A stretch of DNA of 64,000 nucleotides from Marinobacter sp. NP-4(2019) (GCF_003994855.1 NZ_CP034142.1:2914001-2978000); one strand, 5' to 3'; positions 35,585 to 45,892 are shown, counted from the stretch's first letter. The notes: generated by a model from the letters alone, not told the origin. Numbers and translations are program-made.

Positions 35585-36703
35585 ATGAGAATTGGTGTAC
35601 TAGGCGCCGGCCAACTGGGACGCATGCTGGCCCTGGCCGGTTACCCGCTGGCCAAGACGTTTGTATTCTATGACATGTCCGGCAGCCCCAGCGCCGGCCT
35701 GGGCGAAGTCATCATCGACCGCGAAGGCGAGTACCTGGATGACTTCCTCTCCCGCGTTGATCGGGTCACCTACGAATTCGAACACCTGCCGGTCGAGGTG
35801 GCCGAAAAAATTGCCGCACACAAACCAGTGCACCCTTGCCCGCGCGCACTCCAGGTGTGCCAGAATCGCGAAGCCGAGAAAACCCTGTTCGGTCAACTGG
35901 GCATTCCCACGCCGGAATGGAAAATCGCAGACAGCGCCGAATCCCTGCAGGCTGCCGCCGAAGAACTCGGCTGCCCCGTCGTTGCCAAGTCCAATACCGA
36001 AGGGTATGACGGCAAAGGCCAGGCTGTGCTCAAAAGCCCGGAAGACGCCGCCGCTGCCTGGGAGGCCATCGGCCACCCACGGCTGATCGTGGAAAAATTT
36101 GTCGACTTTCAGCGGGAAGTATCCATCATCGCCGTGCGCGGCGAAGACGGAGCACTCGCCTTCTACCCTATCGCCGAAAACACCCACCACGAAGGCATCC
36201 TGCGCTACTCCATCGCCCCGGCACCGGGCCTGGAGAAACACATTCAGGACGATGCCGAACGCTACATCAAGGCACTCTTGAACGAGCTGGACTACGTCGG
36301 CGTACTGACACTGGAACTGTTTGAAACCGCCACTGGCCTGGTCGCCAACGAAATGGCCCCGAGAGTTCATAATTCCGGCCACTGGACCATTGAAGGCGCC
36401 ATGACCAGCCAGTTCGAAAACCATATCCGCGCGGTCAGCGGGCATCCGCTGGGCAACGTTGCCCCCCGGGGCGTGAGCTGCATGATCAACATCATCGGCG
36501 AGCATGGAGACATTGAACGTATCCTGGAACTGCCTTACGCTCATGTTCACCTCTATAATAAAGGTGAACGCCCGGGCCGGAAGCTCGGGCACGTCAACAT
36601 CCTGGCGGACAGTTACGAAGAGCTGGTATGGCGGGTCAAGAACTGCGCACAGTTCCTGCCCGGCAGCCCCGAGTTTAAAAGTTCTTTAACACCAAAGGGT
36701 TGA
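35585..36703 (+). CDS. purK: N5-carboxyaminoimidazole ribonucleotide synthase PurK
   Basis: 372 residues from the ATG at 35585 (AGGAGA 8 bp upstream). ATP-grasp fold: MRIGVLGAGQLGRML start, GYDGKGQAVL (ATP loop), NEMAPRVHNSGHWTIEGA metal/phosphate site. It makes N5-CAIR from AIR, bicarbonate and ATP, the substrate of PurE upstream. Confidence 0.97.
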   Translation: MRIGVLGAGQLGRMLALAGYPLAKTFVFYDMSGSPSAGLGEVIIDREGEYLDDFLSRVDRVTYEFEHLPVEVAEKIAAHKPVHPCPRALQVCQNREAEKTLFGQLGIPTPEWKIADSAESLQAAAEELGCPVVAKSNTEGYDGKGQAVLKSPEDAAAAWEAIGHPRLIVEKFVDFQREVSIIAVRGEDGALAFYPIAENTHHEGILRYSIAPAPGLEKHIQDDAERYIKALLNELDYVGVLTLELFETATGLVANEMAPRVHNSGHWTIEGAMTSQFENHIRAVSGHPLGNVAPRGVSCMINIIGEHGDIERILELPYAHVHLYNKGERPGRKLGHVNILADSYEELVWRVKNCAQFLPGSPEFKSSLTPKG

Positions 36704-36776
36704 TATAACTCAAAGCAGCCCTATATTCACATAAGCGTCATTCACATAAACAGAGAGAACCAGGGAGAACGACCTC

Positions 36777-37355
36777 ATGGCATTTGAACTTCCCGCACTA
36801 CCGTACGAAAAAAACGCACTGGAACCACACATCTCTCAGGAAACACTCGAATACCATTACGGCAAACACCACAACACCTACGTGACCAAGCTGAACGGCC
36901 TGGTTGAAGGTACGGACAACGCCAACAAGTCACTTGAAGACATCATCAAAAGCGCCAGCGGCCCACTGTTCAACAACGCCGCTCAGGTTTGGAACCACAC
37001 GTTCTACTGGCACTGCATGAGCCCCAATGGTGGCGGTGAGCCAACCGGCGCAGCCGCGGATGCCATCAACAAGGCGTTTGGCTCTTTCGAAGAGTTCAAG
37101 AAAGAGTTCAATGACAAGGCTGCCAACAACTTCGGTTCCGGCTGGACCTGGCTGGTGAAGAAGGCTGACGGCAGCGTTGCTATCGTCAATACCAGCAACG
37201 CGGAAACGCCGCTGACCGGTGCCGACAAGCCGGTTCTGACCGTTGACGTCTGGGAGCACGCGTACTATATCGATTACCGCAACTCCCGTCCGAACTACCT
37301 GGAAGCATTCTGGAAGCTGGTAAACTGGGATTTCGTTAACGAAAACCTGGCGTAA
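36777..37355 (+). CDS. sodB: Iron superoxide dismutase SodB
   Basis: 192 residues. Metal ligands His27, His74, Asp157 and His161 are all present. Gln70 in NNAAQVWNHTFYWH is the Fe-type outer-sphere residue. No signal peptide, so it is cytosolic. It has its own 73-bp upstream gap and a strong terminator, so it is transcribed alone or by read-through from purK. Confidence 0.97.
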   Translation: MAFELPALPYEKNALEPHISQETLEYHYGKHHNTYVTKLNGLVEGTDNANKSLEDIIKSASGPLFNNAAQVWNHTFYWHCMSPNGGGEPTGAAADAINKAFGSFEEFKKEFNDKAANNFGSGWTWLVKKADGSVAIVNTSNAETPLTGADKPVLTVDVWEHAYYIDYRNSRPNYLEAFWKLVNWDFVNENLA

Positions 37356-37393
37356 TACAGCTCCCGAAACCGTGCTGATTCAGTACGGCACAG

Positions 37394-37423
37394 AAAAACG
37401 CCCGCTGCTCAGCGGGCGTTTTT
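37394..37423 (+). terminator. Rho-independent terminator after sodB
   Basis: ACGCCCGCT-GCTC-AGCGGGCGT followed by TTTT, with an A-run on the other side. Confidence 0.93.
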
Positions 37424-37610
37424 CGTTTGTGCTCTAAAAAACCTTACAAATTGACACAGCGCCCCCCCTGAAAACTTTGCAAAAATCGCCGATACTGGGT
37501 GCAGCGGCACAAATATGGACCATACTGAACAATAACAAATCGCAGTCGATCCGGCGCCCAACCGACAGAACGGGAGCTGATCCTGACGTAACGGATGATA
37601 ACGAGCCTTC

Positions 37611-39671
37611 ATGCAAAACAGCTTTGAGGTAGAACATCGCCTGAGTTACCGGGTCCTACGATGGGTATTAGGTGTCGCACTGATCAGTGGCATCATTATC
37701 AGCGCCATTCAGGTTGCCCTGGATGTCAGCCGTGTGTCCCGCGCGCTTGACGATCACGCGGTTCAAACCATCGCACTGGTTCATGACGCAGCCACCCAGG
37801 CCGTCTTCAGTATCGACTCAGAGCTGGCTCAACAAGTCGTGGATGGGCTTTTCGAGCAGGAAGCCATGCATCAGGCCAGCATCACGCATCCGGATGGCGA
37901 GCCCCTGGGGTCCGGCAACCGGCCACTGCAACAAAACCCGTTCCGGCCCATTACCGATCCTATCTTCAGTCCGGAGCGGGAATACAGGCAATCACTGTCG
38001 CGCCCCGGTAGCCCGGATACCATCTACGGCTACCTGGAAGTCCACTATGACACCGCCCCTGCAGCACGGACCTGGCTTGAACGCGCTGCCGTTACATTTA
38101 TCTCCGGTATCGCTACGGCGGTCATTCTTGGGATGGCCCTGTATGTGGTTTTCCACCTGCTAGTGACACGGCCGCTGCTACGCATCGTCCATTCCGTAAA
38201 ACAGGTCAACCCCGAACACCCGGACGACCGCCTGCTAACACTCCCTCAGGGCCATCAGGCCGATGAACTGGGCCTCTGGGTCAATGCCACCAATAACCTG
38301 TTGGCTTCCATCGGCGACACCCAGAAACGCCACCGTGAAGCGGAAGATCGCGTTAACCGGTTATCCCGCTACGATCAACTGACCGGCCTGCCCAGCCGAG
38401 AGACGTTTATGGATCTGCTCAAGGCAGACATAGAGGAATCGGAGACCAGAAAGAATACCTTGTCCCTGATGGTCTGCGGCATTGATGACTTCAAGTCCGT
38501 GAATGAACAATGTGGGTTCAGTACCGGCGACCTTATCCTGCAAACCATCGCGGATCGCCTGATGCAGCAACTCGGCAGTCATCGGTTTACCATTGCTCGC
38601 CTGGGAAGCGACCAGTTTGTTGTGGTCGAGAAAGGCCTGCGGGACGGGTACCAGGCCGCGGATACCGCCGAACATATTCTGGACTGCATCAATCAACCGG
38701 TGATCCTGGATGGCCAGACCGTCGCCATGACCGCTACCCTGGGCATCGCCATGTTCCCGAATGACGCCGCCAAGGCTGACCGGCTGCTGCAGTGCGCGGA
38801 ACAGACCATGGCCCTGGCCAAACAGAGTGGCGACAGCCACTTTCAGTTTTATGTCGCCAGTATCGACCGGGAGATCCGTGAGCGAAAGCAGTTGGAGAAG
38901 GAACTGTCAAAGGCGTTGGCAAACCACGAATTCCATCTGGTGTATCAACCCCAGATTAACCTGGAAAGCCGTCGGATTATTGGTGCGGAAGCCCTTATAC
39001 GTTGGGATCACCCGGTCAGGGGCCTGGTGCCACCGGATCTCTTTATTCCGATTACCGAGGTCAACGGCAGCATTGTCGAGATCGGACAGTGGGTTCTGGA
39101 CCAGGCATGCTGCCAGGCCGCACGCTGGGCGGCCGATGGCATGCCCCTGCGTATTGCCATCAACCTGTCGGCTGTGCAGTTACGCCGGGACACCATTGTT
39201 GATGACATCCTAGACACCTTGGAACGACACAAAATTCCAGCCGGTCGCCTGGAACTCGAAGTCACGGAAACCAGTTTCATGACCAACCTTGAGGATGCAG
39301 TTGAAAAACTCCACCGGCTTCACAACGCGGGGATCGGCATCGCGGTGGACGACTTTGGCACCGGCTATTCCTCACTGACCTACCTGAAGCGCATGCCGGT
39401 GCAGCACCTGAAAATCGACAAACAGTTCATCCGGGATCTGCTGGTGAACGAAGACGACACCCGCATTGCCAATACCATCATCGACCTGGGCCGGAGCCTG
39501 AATCTGTCAGTGGTGGCAGAAGGGGTCGAAACCGCCGAGCAGGAATACTACCTGACCCAGCGCGGCTGCAAGCTGGCGCAGGGTTACTTCTTCAGCAAGC
39601 CTCTACTACCTGATGATTTTGAGACCTTCGTGGCTGGCTTTCACCAGAAAATAGTTGAAAATAACGCCTGA
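37611..39671 (+). CDS. Membrane GGDEF-EAL protein with degenerate GGDEF, likely c-di-GMP phosphodiesterase
   Basis: 686 residues. Two membrane segments (about 15-37 and 160-185) bracket a periplasmic sensor region. A HAMP-like linker follows, then GGDEF (250-415) whose signature reads GSDQF (332-336), probably inactive in synthesis. The EAL domain is complete: EAL at 460-462, NLSAVQL, DDFGTG (580-585), KIDKQF and EGVET. It should hydrolyse c-di-GMP, possibly gated by a bound GTP in the broken GGDEF domain. This may feed the FleQ switch, an inference. Confidence 0.92.
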   Translation: MQNSFEVEHRLSYRVLRWVLGVALISGIIISAIQVALDVSRVSRALDDHAVQTIALVHDAATQAVFSIDSELAQQVVDGLFEQEAMHQASITHPDGEPLGSGNRPLQQNPFRPITDPIFSPEREYRQSLSRPGSPDTIYGYLEVHYDTAPAARTWLERAAVTFISGIATAVILGMALYVVFHLLVTRPLLRIVHSVKQVNPEHPDDRLLTLPQGHQADELGLWVNATNNLLASIGDTQKRHREAEDRVNRLSRYDQLTGLPSRETFMDLLKADIEESETRKNTLSLMVCGIDDFKSVNEQCGFSTGDLILQTIADRLMQQLGSHRFTIARLGSDQFVVVEKGLRDGYQAADTAEHILDCINQPVILDGQTVAMTATLGIAMFPNDAAKADRLLQCAEQTMALAKQSGDSHFQFYVASIDREIRERKQLEKELSKALANHEFHLVYQPQINLESRRIIGAEALIRWDHPVRGLVPPDLFIPITEVNGSIVEIGQWVLDQACCQAARWAADGMPLRIAINLSAVQLRRDTIVDDILDTLERHKIPAGRLELEVTETSFMTNLEDAVEKLHRLHNAGIGIAVDDFGTGYSSLTYLKRMPVQHLKIDKQFIRDLLVNEDDTRIANTIIDLGRSLNLSVVAEGVETAEQEYYLTQRGCKLAQGYFFSKPLLPDDFETFVAGFHQKIVENNA

Positions 39672-39721
39672 TCATCAGACCCCGAGGTCCGAATTGTCCC
39701 CACCCGTTTCAAGGAGTTGCC

Positions 39722-40309
39722 ATGGGAACCACCATCATTGGATTAATCGTTATTGCGGTTGCAGTATTCTATCTGGTGTACATCTATAACCAGTTGGTGT
39801 CTCTTCGTAATCAGTTCAAGAACGGGTTTGCCCAGATTGATGTGCAGCTTCAGCGCCGCCATGATCTGATCCCCAATCTGGTGGAGTCCACCAAAGCCTA
39901 CATGGCACATGAAAGCAATACACTGACGGCCGTGATGGAAGCCCGCAACAATGCGGTCAGCGCCCAGAAAGACGCCGCCAGCGACCCCGGCGAAAGCACC
40001 CGTATGCAACGGCTGGGTTCGGCGGAAAATCTGCTGACCAAGGCCCTGGCCAACTTCTACGCCGTCTCCGAGAACTACCCGGAGCTGAAAGCCAACGAGA
40101 CCGTCCAACAACTGATGGAAGAGCTGTCCAGCACGGAGAACCGGGTGGCCTTTGCCCGCCAGGCCTACAACGACGGAGTGATGGGTTACAACATCTTCCG
40201 GGAGCAGTTCCCCAACAACGTGATCGCCGGACTGTTCGCCTTCAAGCCAACAGCCCAGCTTGAACTCGAATCTCCCGAGGCCCGCCGGGCGCCCAAAGTG
40301 GCCTTCTGA
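39722..40309 (+). CDS. lemA: LemA family protein
   Basis: 195 residues. One N-terminal membrane helix (IIGLIVIAVAVFYLVYIYNQ) is followed by the LemA helical bundle (FAQIDVQLQRRHDLIPNLVE; AYNDGVMGYNIFREQFPNN). CAAGGAG ribosome site. LemA is commonly paired with an HtpX-type protease, as here, with 11 bp between genes. Role in membrane quality control inferred from context. Confidence 0.93.
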   Translation: MGTTIIGLIVIAVAVFYLVYIYNQLVSLRNQFKNGFAQIDVQLQRRHDLIPNLVESTKAYMAHESNTLTAVMEARNNAVSAQKDAASDPGESTRMQRLGSAENLLTKALANFYAVSENYPELKANETVQQLMEELSSTENRVAFARQAYNDGVMGYNIFREQFPNNVIAGLFAFKPTAQLELESPEARRAPKVAF

Positions 40310-40320
40310 GGCCGTTGTCC

Positions 40321-42252
40321 ATGGCTCATCCCGGTTTTTTCCAGCGCCAGGCCAGTGCCCGGCGCAATACCACACTGCTGGTTGCCCTGTTCCTGATCGC
40401 CGTAATCCTCATCACTCTGGCGGTCTGCCTTGTGGGCTACTTTGTCACCCGCAGCGAGTCGTCCGGACTGGCGTTCCAGAATTGGCTACTCAGCCGTCAT
40501 GGCGCGATGACGGCCGGCACGGTGATCATCCTGATCGTCCTGGGTTCACTGATACGTTGGGTGGACCTGGCCGGCGGTGGCGAACGCGTGGCTAAGATGG
40601 TCGGCGCTCGCGAAATTGATCCGGACACCCGGGATGCCGGTGAACGCAAATTGCGAAACATCGTCGAAGAAATGGCCATCGCCAGCGGGGTTAACGTACC
40701 TCAGCTATACGTCATGGATCATGAGACCGGCATCAACGCCTTTGTCGCCGGCTACACACCGGGCGAGGCCGTGATGGTGGTCACCCACGGAGCACTGACC
40801 CAGCTTAGCCGGGACGAGCTTCAGGGTGTGGTGGGGCACGAGTTCAGTCACATCCTCAATGGCGACATGCGACTGAACGTGAGGCTGATTGCCATCCTGG
40901 CCGGCATCCTGATGCTGGGCCAGATCGGTGGTTTCCTGGTCCGCGCTTCATTCCACCGCTCAACCTATTCCTCCCGGTCACGGGATGGCCGCGGGCAGGC
41001 TGCCATGGGCCTGATTGGTCTCGCGCTGCTGGTGATCGGTTACATCGGTGTGTTTTTCGGACGATTGATCCAGGCCGCTGTCTCCCGCCAGCGGGAGACT
41101 CTTGCGGATGCCTCTGCGGTCCAGTTCACCCGTAACCCGGAAGGCATAGCCGGCGCGTTATTCAAGATCGGGCTGAAAGGAGGTTATCTGGACACCACCA
41201 GCCATGCCAGCGATATGAACCACATGTGTTTTGGTGAAAGTGCCCGCATGAAACTGTCATCGCTGCTGGCATCGCATCCGCCGGTGGAGGACCGCATCCA
41301 GGCCATCCAACCCGGCATGCTGGCGCGCCTGCGCAGCCGCTTCAGGGATACCGAACCTTCAACAGATCTGCCCCGCAGCCAGCCAACAACACGCCCTGCC
41401 AATATCTCCGGCTTTGCCGGTATGCAACAGAGTTCCGGAAAACCGGCAGCCGGATTCTCCGGCAGTGTGGGCACCGTAACCAGTGGCGGCGAAGACTACG
41501 CCGTCGCCCTGCTCGCGCAGATTCCCCAGACCTTCCGCAACCTGCTCTACACCCGCGCCGGCGCTGTCCAGCTCTGCTACGCCCTGCTGATTCACACCCT
41601 GCCCCGTAACGAGCAGGACAACGCACTGGCGCAGATTGCCCGCCACCCGTTACTCAGCCCCCAACGGGACATTCTGGACAAGCTGCTGCCCGCCGTCGAA
41701 CGACTCGGCGCCGCGATCCGTTTCCCCGCACTGGAACTGGCCATGCCGGCATTACGGAAACTCGATCCGGAAGAGAGGGATGGACTTCATACCGCCGTAC
41801 GACAGCTGATTGGTACCGACCGGAAAGTCACCCTGTTTGAATTGGCCATGAGCAGCTTCCTAAAACGCCATCTAATGCCTGAGTCCGCGCGGGTGGTGCC
41901 AGTACGGTACCGCAGTTATAAAGCCGTGCTACCTGCGCTGAAGTGCCTTATGAGCCTGCAAGCCAGGGCAGGTGCCCGCATCGGAGACGAAGCGGAGAAT
42001 CTATACCAGGAAGCCATGGCCGGTTTTGCCAGCCAAAGCGAAGCAGGAACGCTACAGACAAGGGTATCGCTAAAAGAGCTACAGCAGGCACTGGCAACCC
42101 TGAACCAGCTCTCTCCCCTGCTGAAGCCGGCCATCATCGATGCAGCCGGCCACTGTGTGACCCACGACGGCCGAGTGGATGTCACAGAATATGAAATGAT
42201 GAGACTGGTGGCGGATCAGTTGGATTGCCCGATGCCGCCACTGCCAGCCTGA
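40321..42252 (+). CDS. M48-family (HtpX-like) membrane metalloprotease
   Basis: 643 residues from the ATG at 40321; a TTG at 40315 is also in frame. Two N-terminal membrane helices (19-42 and 62-80) precede the zinc motif HEFSH (His173, Glu174, His177); the third ligand is probably Glu in RETLADASAVQF. Two further hydrophobic segments follow. The C-terminal 300 residues are soluble and helical, longer than HtpX (about 290 residues in total). It pairs with LemA upstream. The stop is 5 bp from the convergent gspD stop. Confidence 0.9.
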   Translation: MAHPGFFQRQASARRNTTLLVALFLIAVILITLAVCLVGYFVTRSESSGLAFQNWLLSRHGAMTAGTVIILIVLGSLIRWVDLAGGGERVAKMVGAREIDPDTRDAGERKLRNIVEEMAIASGVNVPQLYVMDHETGINAFVAGYTPGEAVMVVTHGALTQLSRDELQGVVGHEFSHILNGDMRLNVRLIAILAGILMLGQIGGFLVRASFHRSTYSSRSRDGRGQAAMGLIGLALLVIGYIGVFFGRLIQAAVSRQRETLADASAVQFTRNPEGIAGALFKIGLKGGYLDTTSHASDMNHMCFGESARMKLSSLLASHPPVEDRIQAIQPGMLARLRSRFRDTEPSTDLPRSQPTTRPANISGFAGMQQSSGKPAAGFSGSVGTVTSGGEDYAVALLAQIPQTFRNLLYTRAGAVQLCYALLIHTLPRNEQDNALAQIARHPLLSPQRDILDKLLPAVERLGAAIRFPALELAMPALRKLDPEERDGLHTAVRQLIGTDRKVTLFELAMSSFLKRHLMPESARVVPVRYRSYKAVLPALKCLMSLQARAGARIGDEAENLYQEAMAGFASQSEAGTLQTRVSLKELQQALATLNQLSPLLKPAIIDAAGHCVTHDGRVDVTEYEMMRLVADQLDCPMPPLPA

Positions 42253-42257
42253 GGCGA

Positions 42258-44213
42258 TTACTGGATCCGATCCGGGCCGGGGTTGAACAGGATATCGATA
42301 TCAGGCCGCTGTTCAGGTTCAGGCAACCCGAGTTTCTTTCGTACACCCAGGTTCACTTCCCACAAACCGTTATACTTCTCGGACGTCATAGCCACGGAGT
42401 CGGCCTTGTCCAAAAGGATCTTCGGGCGCAGGAACACCAGCAGGTTGCGCTTGATGCGGCGCTCGGACTCCGAGGAGAACAACCGGCCAAGCAACGGGAT
42501 ATCACCCAGCAGGGGCACCTTGCTGCGGTTGATTTGCAGATCATCCTTCATCAGGCCACCGAGCACGATGGTTTCGCCATCATCCGCCAACACCGTGGTT
42601 TTGATCTCACGCTTGCTGGTTACAATATCCGAGGCGTCCGCGACACTTTCCGCGATATCTTCGGTGGTCTGCTCCACCACCAGGCGCACCAGGCCGTCGG
42701 CGCTGATGGTCGGCGTGACTTTCAGGGTCAGACCGATGTCGCGGCGCTCAATAGTGGTAAAGGGGTTGGTGGTGCCATCACCGGTGACTGTGGACTGGCC
42801 GGTTCTGAAGGGCACATTCTGGCCGACGATAATCTCTGATTCCTGGTTATCCAAGGTGATGATACTGGGTGTCGACAGTAGGTTGGCCGCCGCGGAGGTC
42901 GACAGCGCCTGCAGCAGAACACCCCAGCTCAAGCCGTCCTCATCCCGCTCACCCGCACCCACAGTAATACCGCCGGTGGCAGGCGCAATGATGGAGTCGT
43001 TAACAATCGCACCCAGCACATCGCCCAGGCTACGACCCACGTTGCCAAAATTGGTACCGGCAACCGGCGTCGACTCGCCAGACTCATCGCCCACGGCTAC
43101 CTGAACACCCAGGTCCTGGCCCAGTTCGTCACTGATTTCGACAATGGCCGCCTCGATCATGACCTGGGCCCGACGCACGTCTAACTGCGCCACAACCTGT
43201 TCCGCTTCCTGCATCATGGAAGGCTCACCGCGGACGACCAGGGCATTCAGCCCTTCATCGGCAAACACGGAAAAACCGGTACTGCGACGAGCGCCAGACT
43301 GGGCGGAACCAGAACCTCCCCCGGCTGTTTCCTCGGCAAGCTCACCCATCACGCCTTTGAGCAGTTCGGAAAGGTCCGCGGCGTCGGCATGCTTCAGGCG
43401 TATCACTTTAATTGTGCCGCCACTGGCAGAAGGCTGGTCCAGCTTACGAATCAGGCCCCGCATCTTGTCACGGAAGGTTTCATCGCCCCGCAGAATAAGG
43501 CGGTTGCTGCGCTCGTCGGCAGTGACACTGTACTTGCGGGCAACACGCTCACCGTTGGCCTGCCCCAACTCATCGGGCGCCAGTTCCTTGAGCAGTTCCA
43601 CCAGGTCACCGACCCAGGCCTCTTTCAACTGGATCACTTCCACTTCGTACTTGGAGGGGCTATCCAGTTCCCGAACAATCTGCTCAATGCGACGGATGTT
43701 CGCGGAATGGTCACTCACTATCAGGGCATTGGCAGCCGCCACGCCCGCCAGGTGACCATATTTTGCGACCAGGGGCCGCAGGATGGGTACCAGTTCCAGG
43801 GCGTTGGCATTATCAATCTGGATGACCCGGGTAATCAGTTGTTCGGAGGGGGTTTCGGTGAAGCGCTCCAGGGATTCAGCCGACTGCTTGGCGTCCACCT
43901 GCTGGACCACCTTGATCACCTCTTCCCCCGGGATTGCGGTAAAGCCATGCACCTGCAATACCGCCAGGAACAGGTCGTAGATTTCGTCCTTGTTCATGGG
44001 CGCACTGGACAACACCGTCACCTTGCCCTTGACCCTGGGATCCACCACAAAACTGTAGCCTGTAATATCCGCCACCTGGGTGACAAACGCCCGGATATCC
44101 GCGTCCTTGAGGTTCAGGCGCCAGGTCTCTTCCTGTCCATAGGCAAGGGACATCAGGGGCATCAGGAGGACCAGTGCGATGGCCCGAAACAGATTTGTCT
44201 TATGGTTATACAT
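42258..44213 (-). CDS. gspD: Type II secretion secretin GspD
   Basis: 651 residues with a signal peptide (AIALVLLMPLMSLAYG). N0-N3 domains (RLNLKDADIRAFVTQVADIT; ITRVIQIDNANALELVPILR) lead to the secretin barrel (VGQNVPFRTGQ; GLMKDDLQINRSKVPLLGDI). It forms the outer-membrane pore of the type II system. It is last in gspN-gspC-gspD; the other gsp genes are not in the window. The start overlaps no neighbour; gspC ends 33 bp upstream. Confidence 0.95.
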   Translation of the reverse strand: MYNHKTNLFRAIALVLLMPLMSLAYGQEETWRLNLKDADIRAFVTQVADITGYSFVVDPRVKGKVTVLSSAPMNKDEIYDLFLAVLQVHGFTAIPGEEVIKVVQQVDAKQSAESLERFTETPSEQLITRVIQIDNANALELVPILRPLVAKYGHLAGVAAANALIVSDHSANIRRIEQIVRELDSPSKYEVEVIQLKEAWVGDLVELLKELAPDELGQANGERVARKYSVTADERSNRLILRGDETFRDKMRGLIRKLDQPSASGGTIKVIRLKHADAADLSELLKGVMGELAEETAGGGSGSAQSGARRSTGFSVFADEGLNALVVRGEPSMMQEAEQVVAQLDVRRAQVMIEAAIVEISDELGQDLGVQVAVGDESGESTPVAGTNFGNVGRSLGDVLGAIVNDSIIAPATGGITVGAGERDEDGLSWGVLLQALSTSAAANLLSTPSIITLDNQESEIIVGQNVPFRTGQSTVTGDGTTNPFTTIERRDIGLTLKVTPTISADGLVRLVVEQTTEDIAESVADASDIVTSKREIKTTVLADDGETIVLGGLMKDDLQINRSKVPLLGDIPLLGRLFSSESERRIKRNLLVFLRPKILLDKADSVAMTSEKYNGLWEVNLGVRKKLGLPEPEQRPDIDILFNPGPDRIQ

Positions 44214-44246
44214 CTGGCGATTTCGTCCTGTTATCGATGAACCCGG

Positions 44247-45101
44247 TCAGCGCCACTGCTCGGGTATGGCATAACTCACGGTCAGGGTGGAACCGTCCCG
44301 TTCAATTTCAATTTCCAGCTGAGGCTCCGTGCGCCAACTGTCCAACAACGCTTTGTCCTGTTCAATATCACCCAGACGCTGTCCATTAATGGCGGTTATC
44401 ACGTCTCCGGCTTGCAGATTGACGGCATTGAGCATGGCATTGGAACCGTCATACACATAGCCTCCCGCGCCGGATTCATCCGCGGGTGACAGTCCGTAGG
44501 CTGCCAGTGCCGCCGCGCCCTGACTTTCCAACTGATCCCGAGCGTTGGCGATAAACTCGTCGGGAGACGATTCTGCCGCTTCCGGTGGCTCCTCCGCAAC
44601 CAGCGAATCACTGCTGACCTGCTCTTCAAAGGCCAGGGATTCATACCGCCCGTTTCGGCGGATCAGGATACGGCCCTCTTCCACTTCTGCCAATTCGGCG
44701 TTCCCCGGGAGCGCGTCACCCACCCGATAATGTTCGGTTTCGCCGTTACTTCCAGCAACTATAGCACCTGAGTCTTCCGGGCGCTCCGCCAGCAACACCC
44801 CTTCCAGCCGTAATTTCAGGCCGGTCTCCGGCGCTGAACGACGAATTACCTCAGCCACCCGCTCCTCCCCCTGGGGGCGACCGAACAGCTCGTAACTGGA
44901 TATCGGCGTATTCAGGGACGCTTGCCGACCATCGCGCCCCACACCATCCACTCCGGCACTGACAACCACCGGTTCATTCCAGAGTACCAGCCAGGTGACC
45001 CGTGCCAGGGTTATACCGCTGTACACCACCAAGGCCACCAGAACCAGGTTGGCCAGCAATCTGGCGATACGGGCTTGCCGTTCAAATGAGAGCGCCGCCA
45101 T
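44247..45101 (-). CDS. gspC: Type II secretion protein GspC
   Basis: 284 residues. One N-terminal membrane helix (LLANLVLVALVVYSGITLAR), a homology region that binds GspD (ISSYELFGRPQ), an acidic linker and a PDZ domain at the C-terminus (NLQAGDVITAINGQRLGDIE). It bridges the inner membrane platform to the secretin. The start codon shares one base with the gspN stop (TGATG). Confidence 0.93.
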   Translation of the reverse strand: MAALSFERQARIARLLANLVLVALVVYSGITLARVTWLVLWNEPVVVSAGVDGVGRDGRQASLNTPISSYELFGRPQGEERVAEVIRRSAPETGLKLRLEGVLLAERPEDSGAIVAGSNGETEHYRVGDALPGNAELAEVEEGRILIRRNGRYESLAFEEQVSSDSLVAEEPPEAAESSPDEFIANARDQLESQGAAALAAYGLSPADESGAGGYVYDGSNAMLNAVNLQAGDVITAINGQRLGDIEQDKALLDSWRTEPQLEIEIERDGSTLTVSYAIPEQWR

Positions 45102-45892
45102 CAGAACCCTCCGGGCAGCAACGGCTGCCGGACACGGAACACGACATCGTCGGGCTGAGCCGAACCCGACCAGGGCTGGTCCGCCAGATCAATCATGCGC
45201 TTGTACACGCGCAACTCCATCATTCCGTTCCACTGAATGCTGGCGTCCGCAGCCGGTCCCTGACCACCCTGCTCCTGTACGGTCAGGGCTATGCCGTTGC
45301 CCGTCGTATCCAGGTTCGCCTCCATCGGTGGAAAGTCGGCCCGTCCCGTCTGATTTCCCATTGGCCAGGTGACTGGCCCGCCGCCCCAGCGGCCATAGCC
45401 CCGGGCATCCGCCAGGCGATTGTCCTCCCAGACAACCCGCAGGCGGTCAATCGTGACATCGCCTTCAATCATGGCGCCGCCACTCTGGCGAATCAGATCC
45501 TCAAATTCCGAGACGGCCACCCGGCCTCGCGCATCCAGATTCACATTGCCCGGCCAGCCGACAACGACATCACCGTTCAGTTGCGACTGCGACGTGGCAA
45601 CTGATACCTGCAATGGCCATTGCATGGAGGTAACCGAAGGCCAGTCCAGCTCCCAACTGGCACGAACCGGGTACCCGGCAACAACCACACCGGCGACACC
45701 ATGCCAGACAGTACCAGACACCTGCTGTACCTGCACCTGGGGAGGAAGCGTAATGTGGGGCGATGCCTGACGCCAGACCCATCCGGCAGGTATCCAGATA
45801 ACCAGTGCCACCCCATAGACAAGCAGCCCGATCAGCAAAAGCAACACGACTTTGCCGGGGCGAATAAAAGATGCGGTTGCGGATTCAGACAT
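45101..45892 (-). CDS. gspN: Type II secretion protein GspN
   Basis: 263 residues. N-terminal membrane helix (VVLLLLIGLLVYGVALVIW) followed by a beta-rich periplasmic domain (VQQVSGTVWHGVAGVVVAGY) typical of GspN. Accessory to the type II machine and absent from many systems. First gene of the gspNCD unit, downstream of the groEL terminator on the same strand. Confidence 0.9.
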   Translation of the reverse strand: MSESATASFIRPGKVVLLLLIGLLVYGVALVIWIPAGWVWRQASPHITLPPQVQVQQVSGTVWHGVAGVVVAGYPVRASWELDWPSVTSMQWPLQVSVATSQSQLNGDVVVGWPGNVNLDARGRVAVSEFEDLIRQSGGAMIEGDVTIDRLRVVWEDNRLADARGYGRWGGGPVTWPMGNQTGRADFPPMEANLDTTGNGIALTVQEQGGQGPAADASIQWNGMMELRVYKRMIDLADQPWSGSAQPDDVVFRVRQPLLPGGF

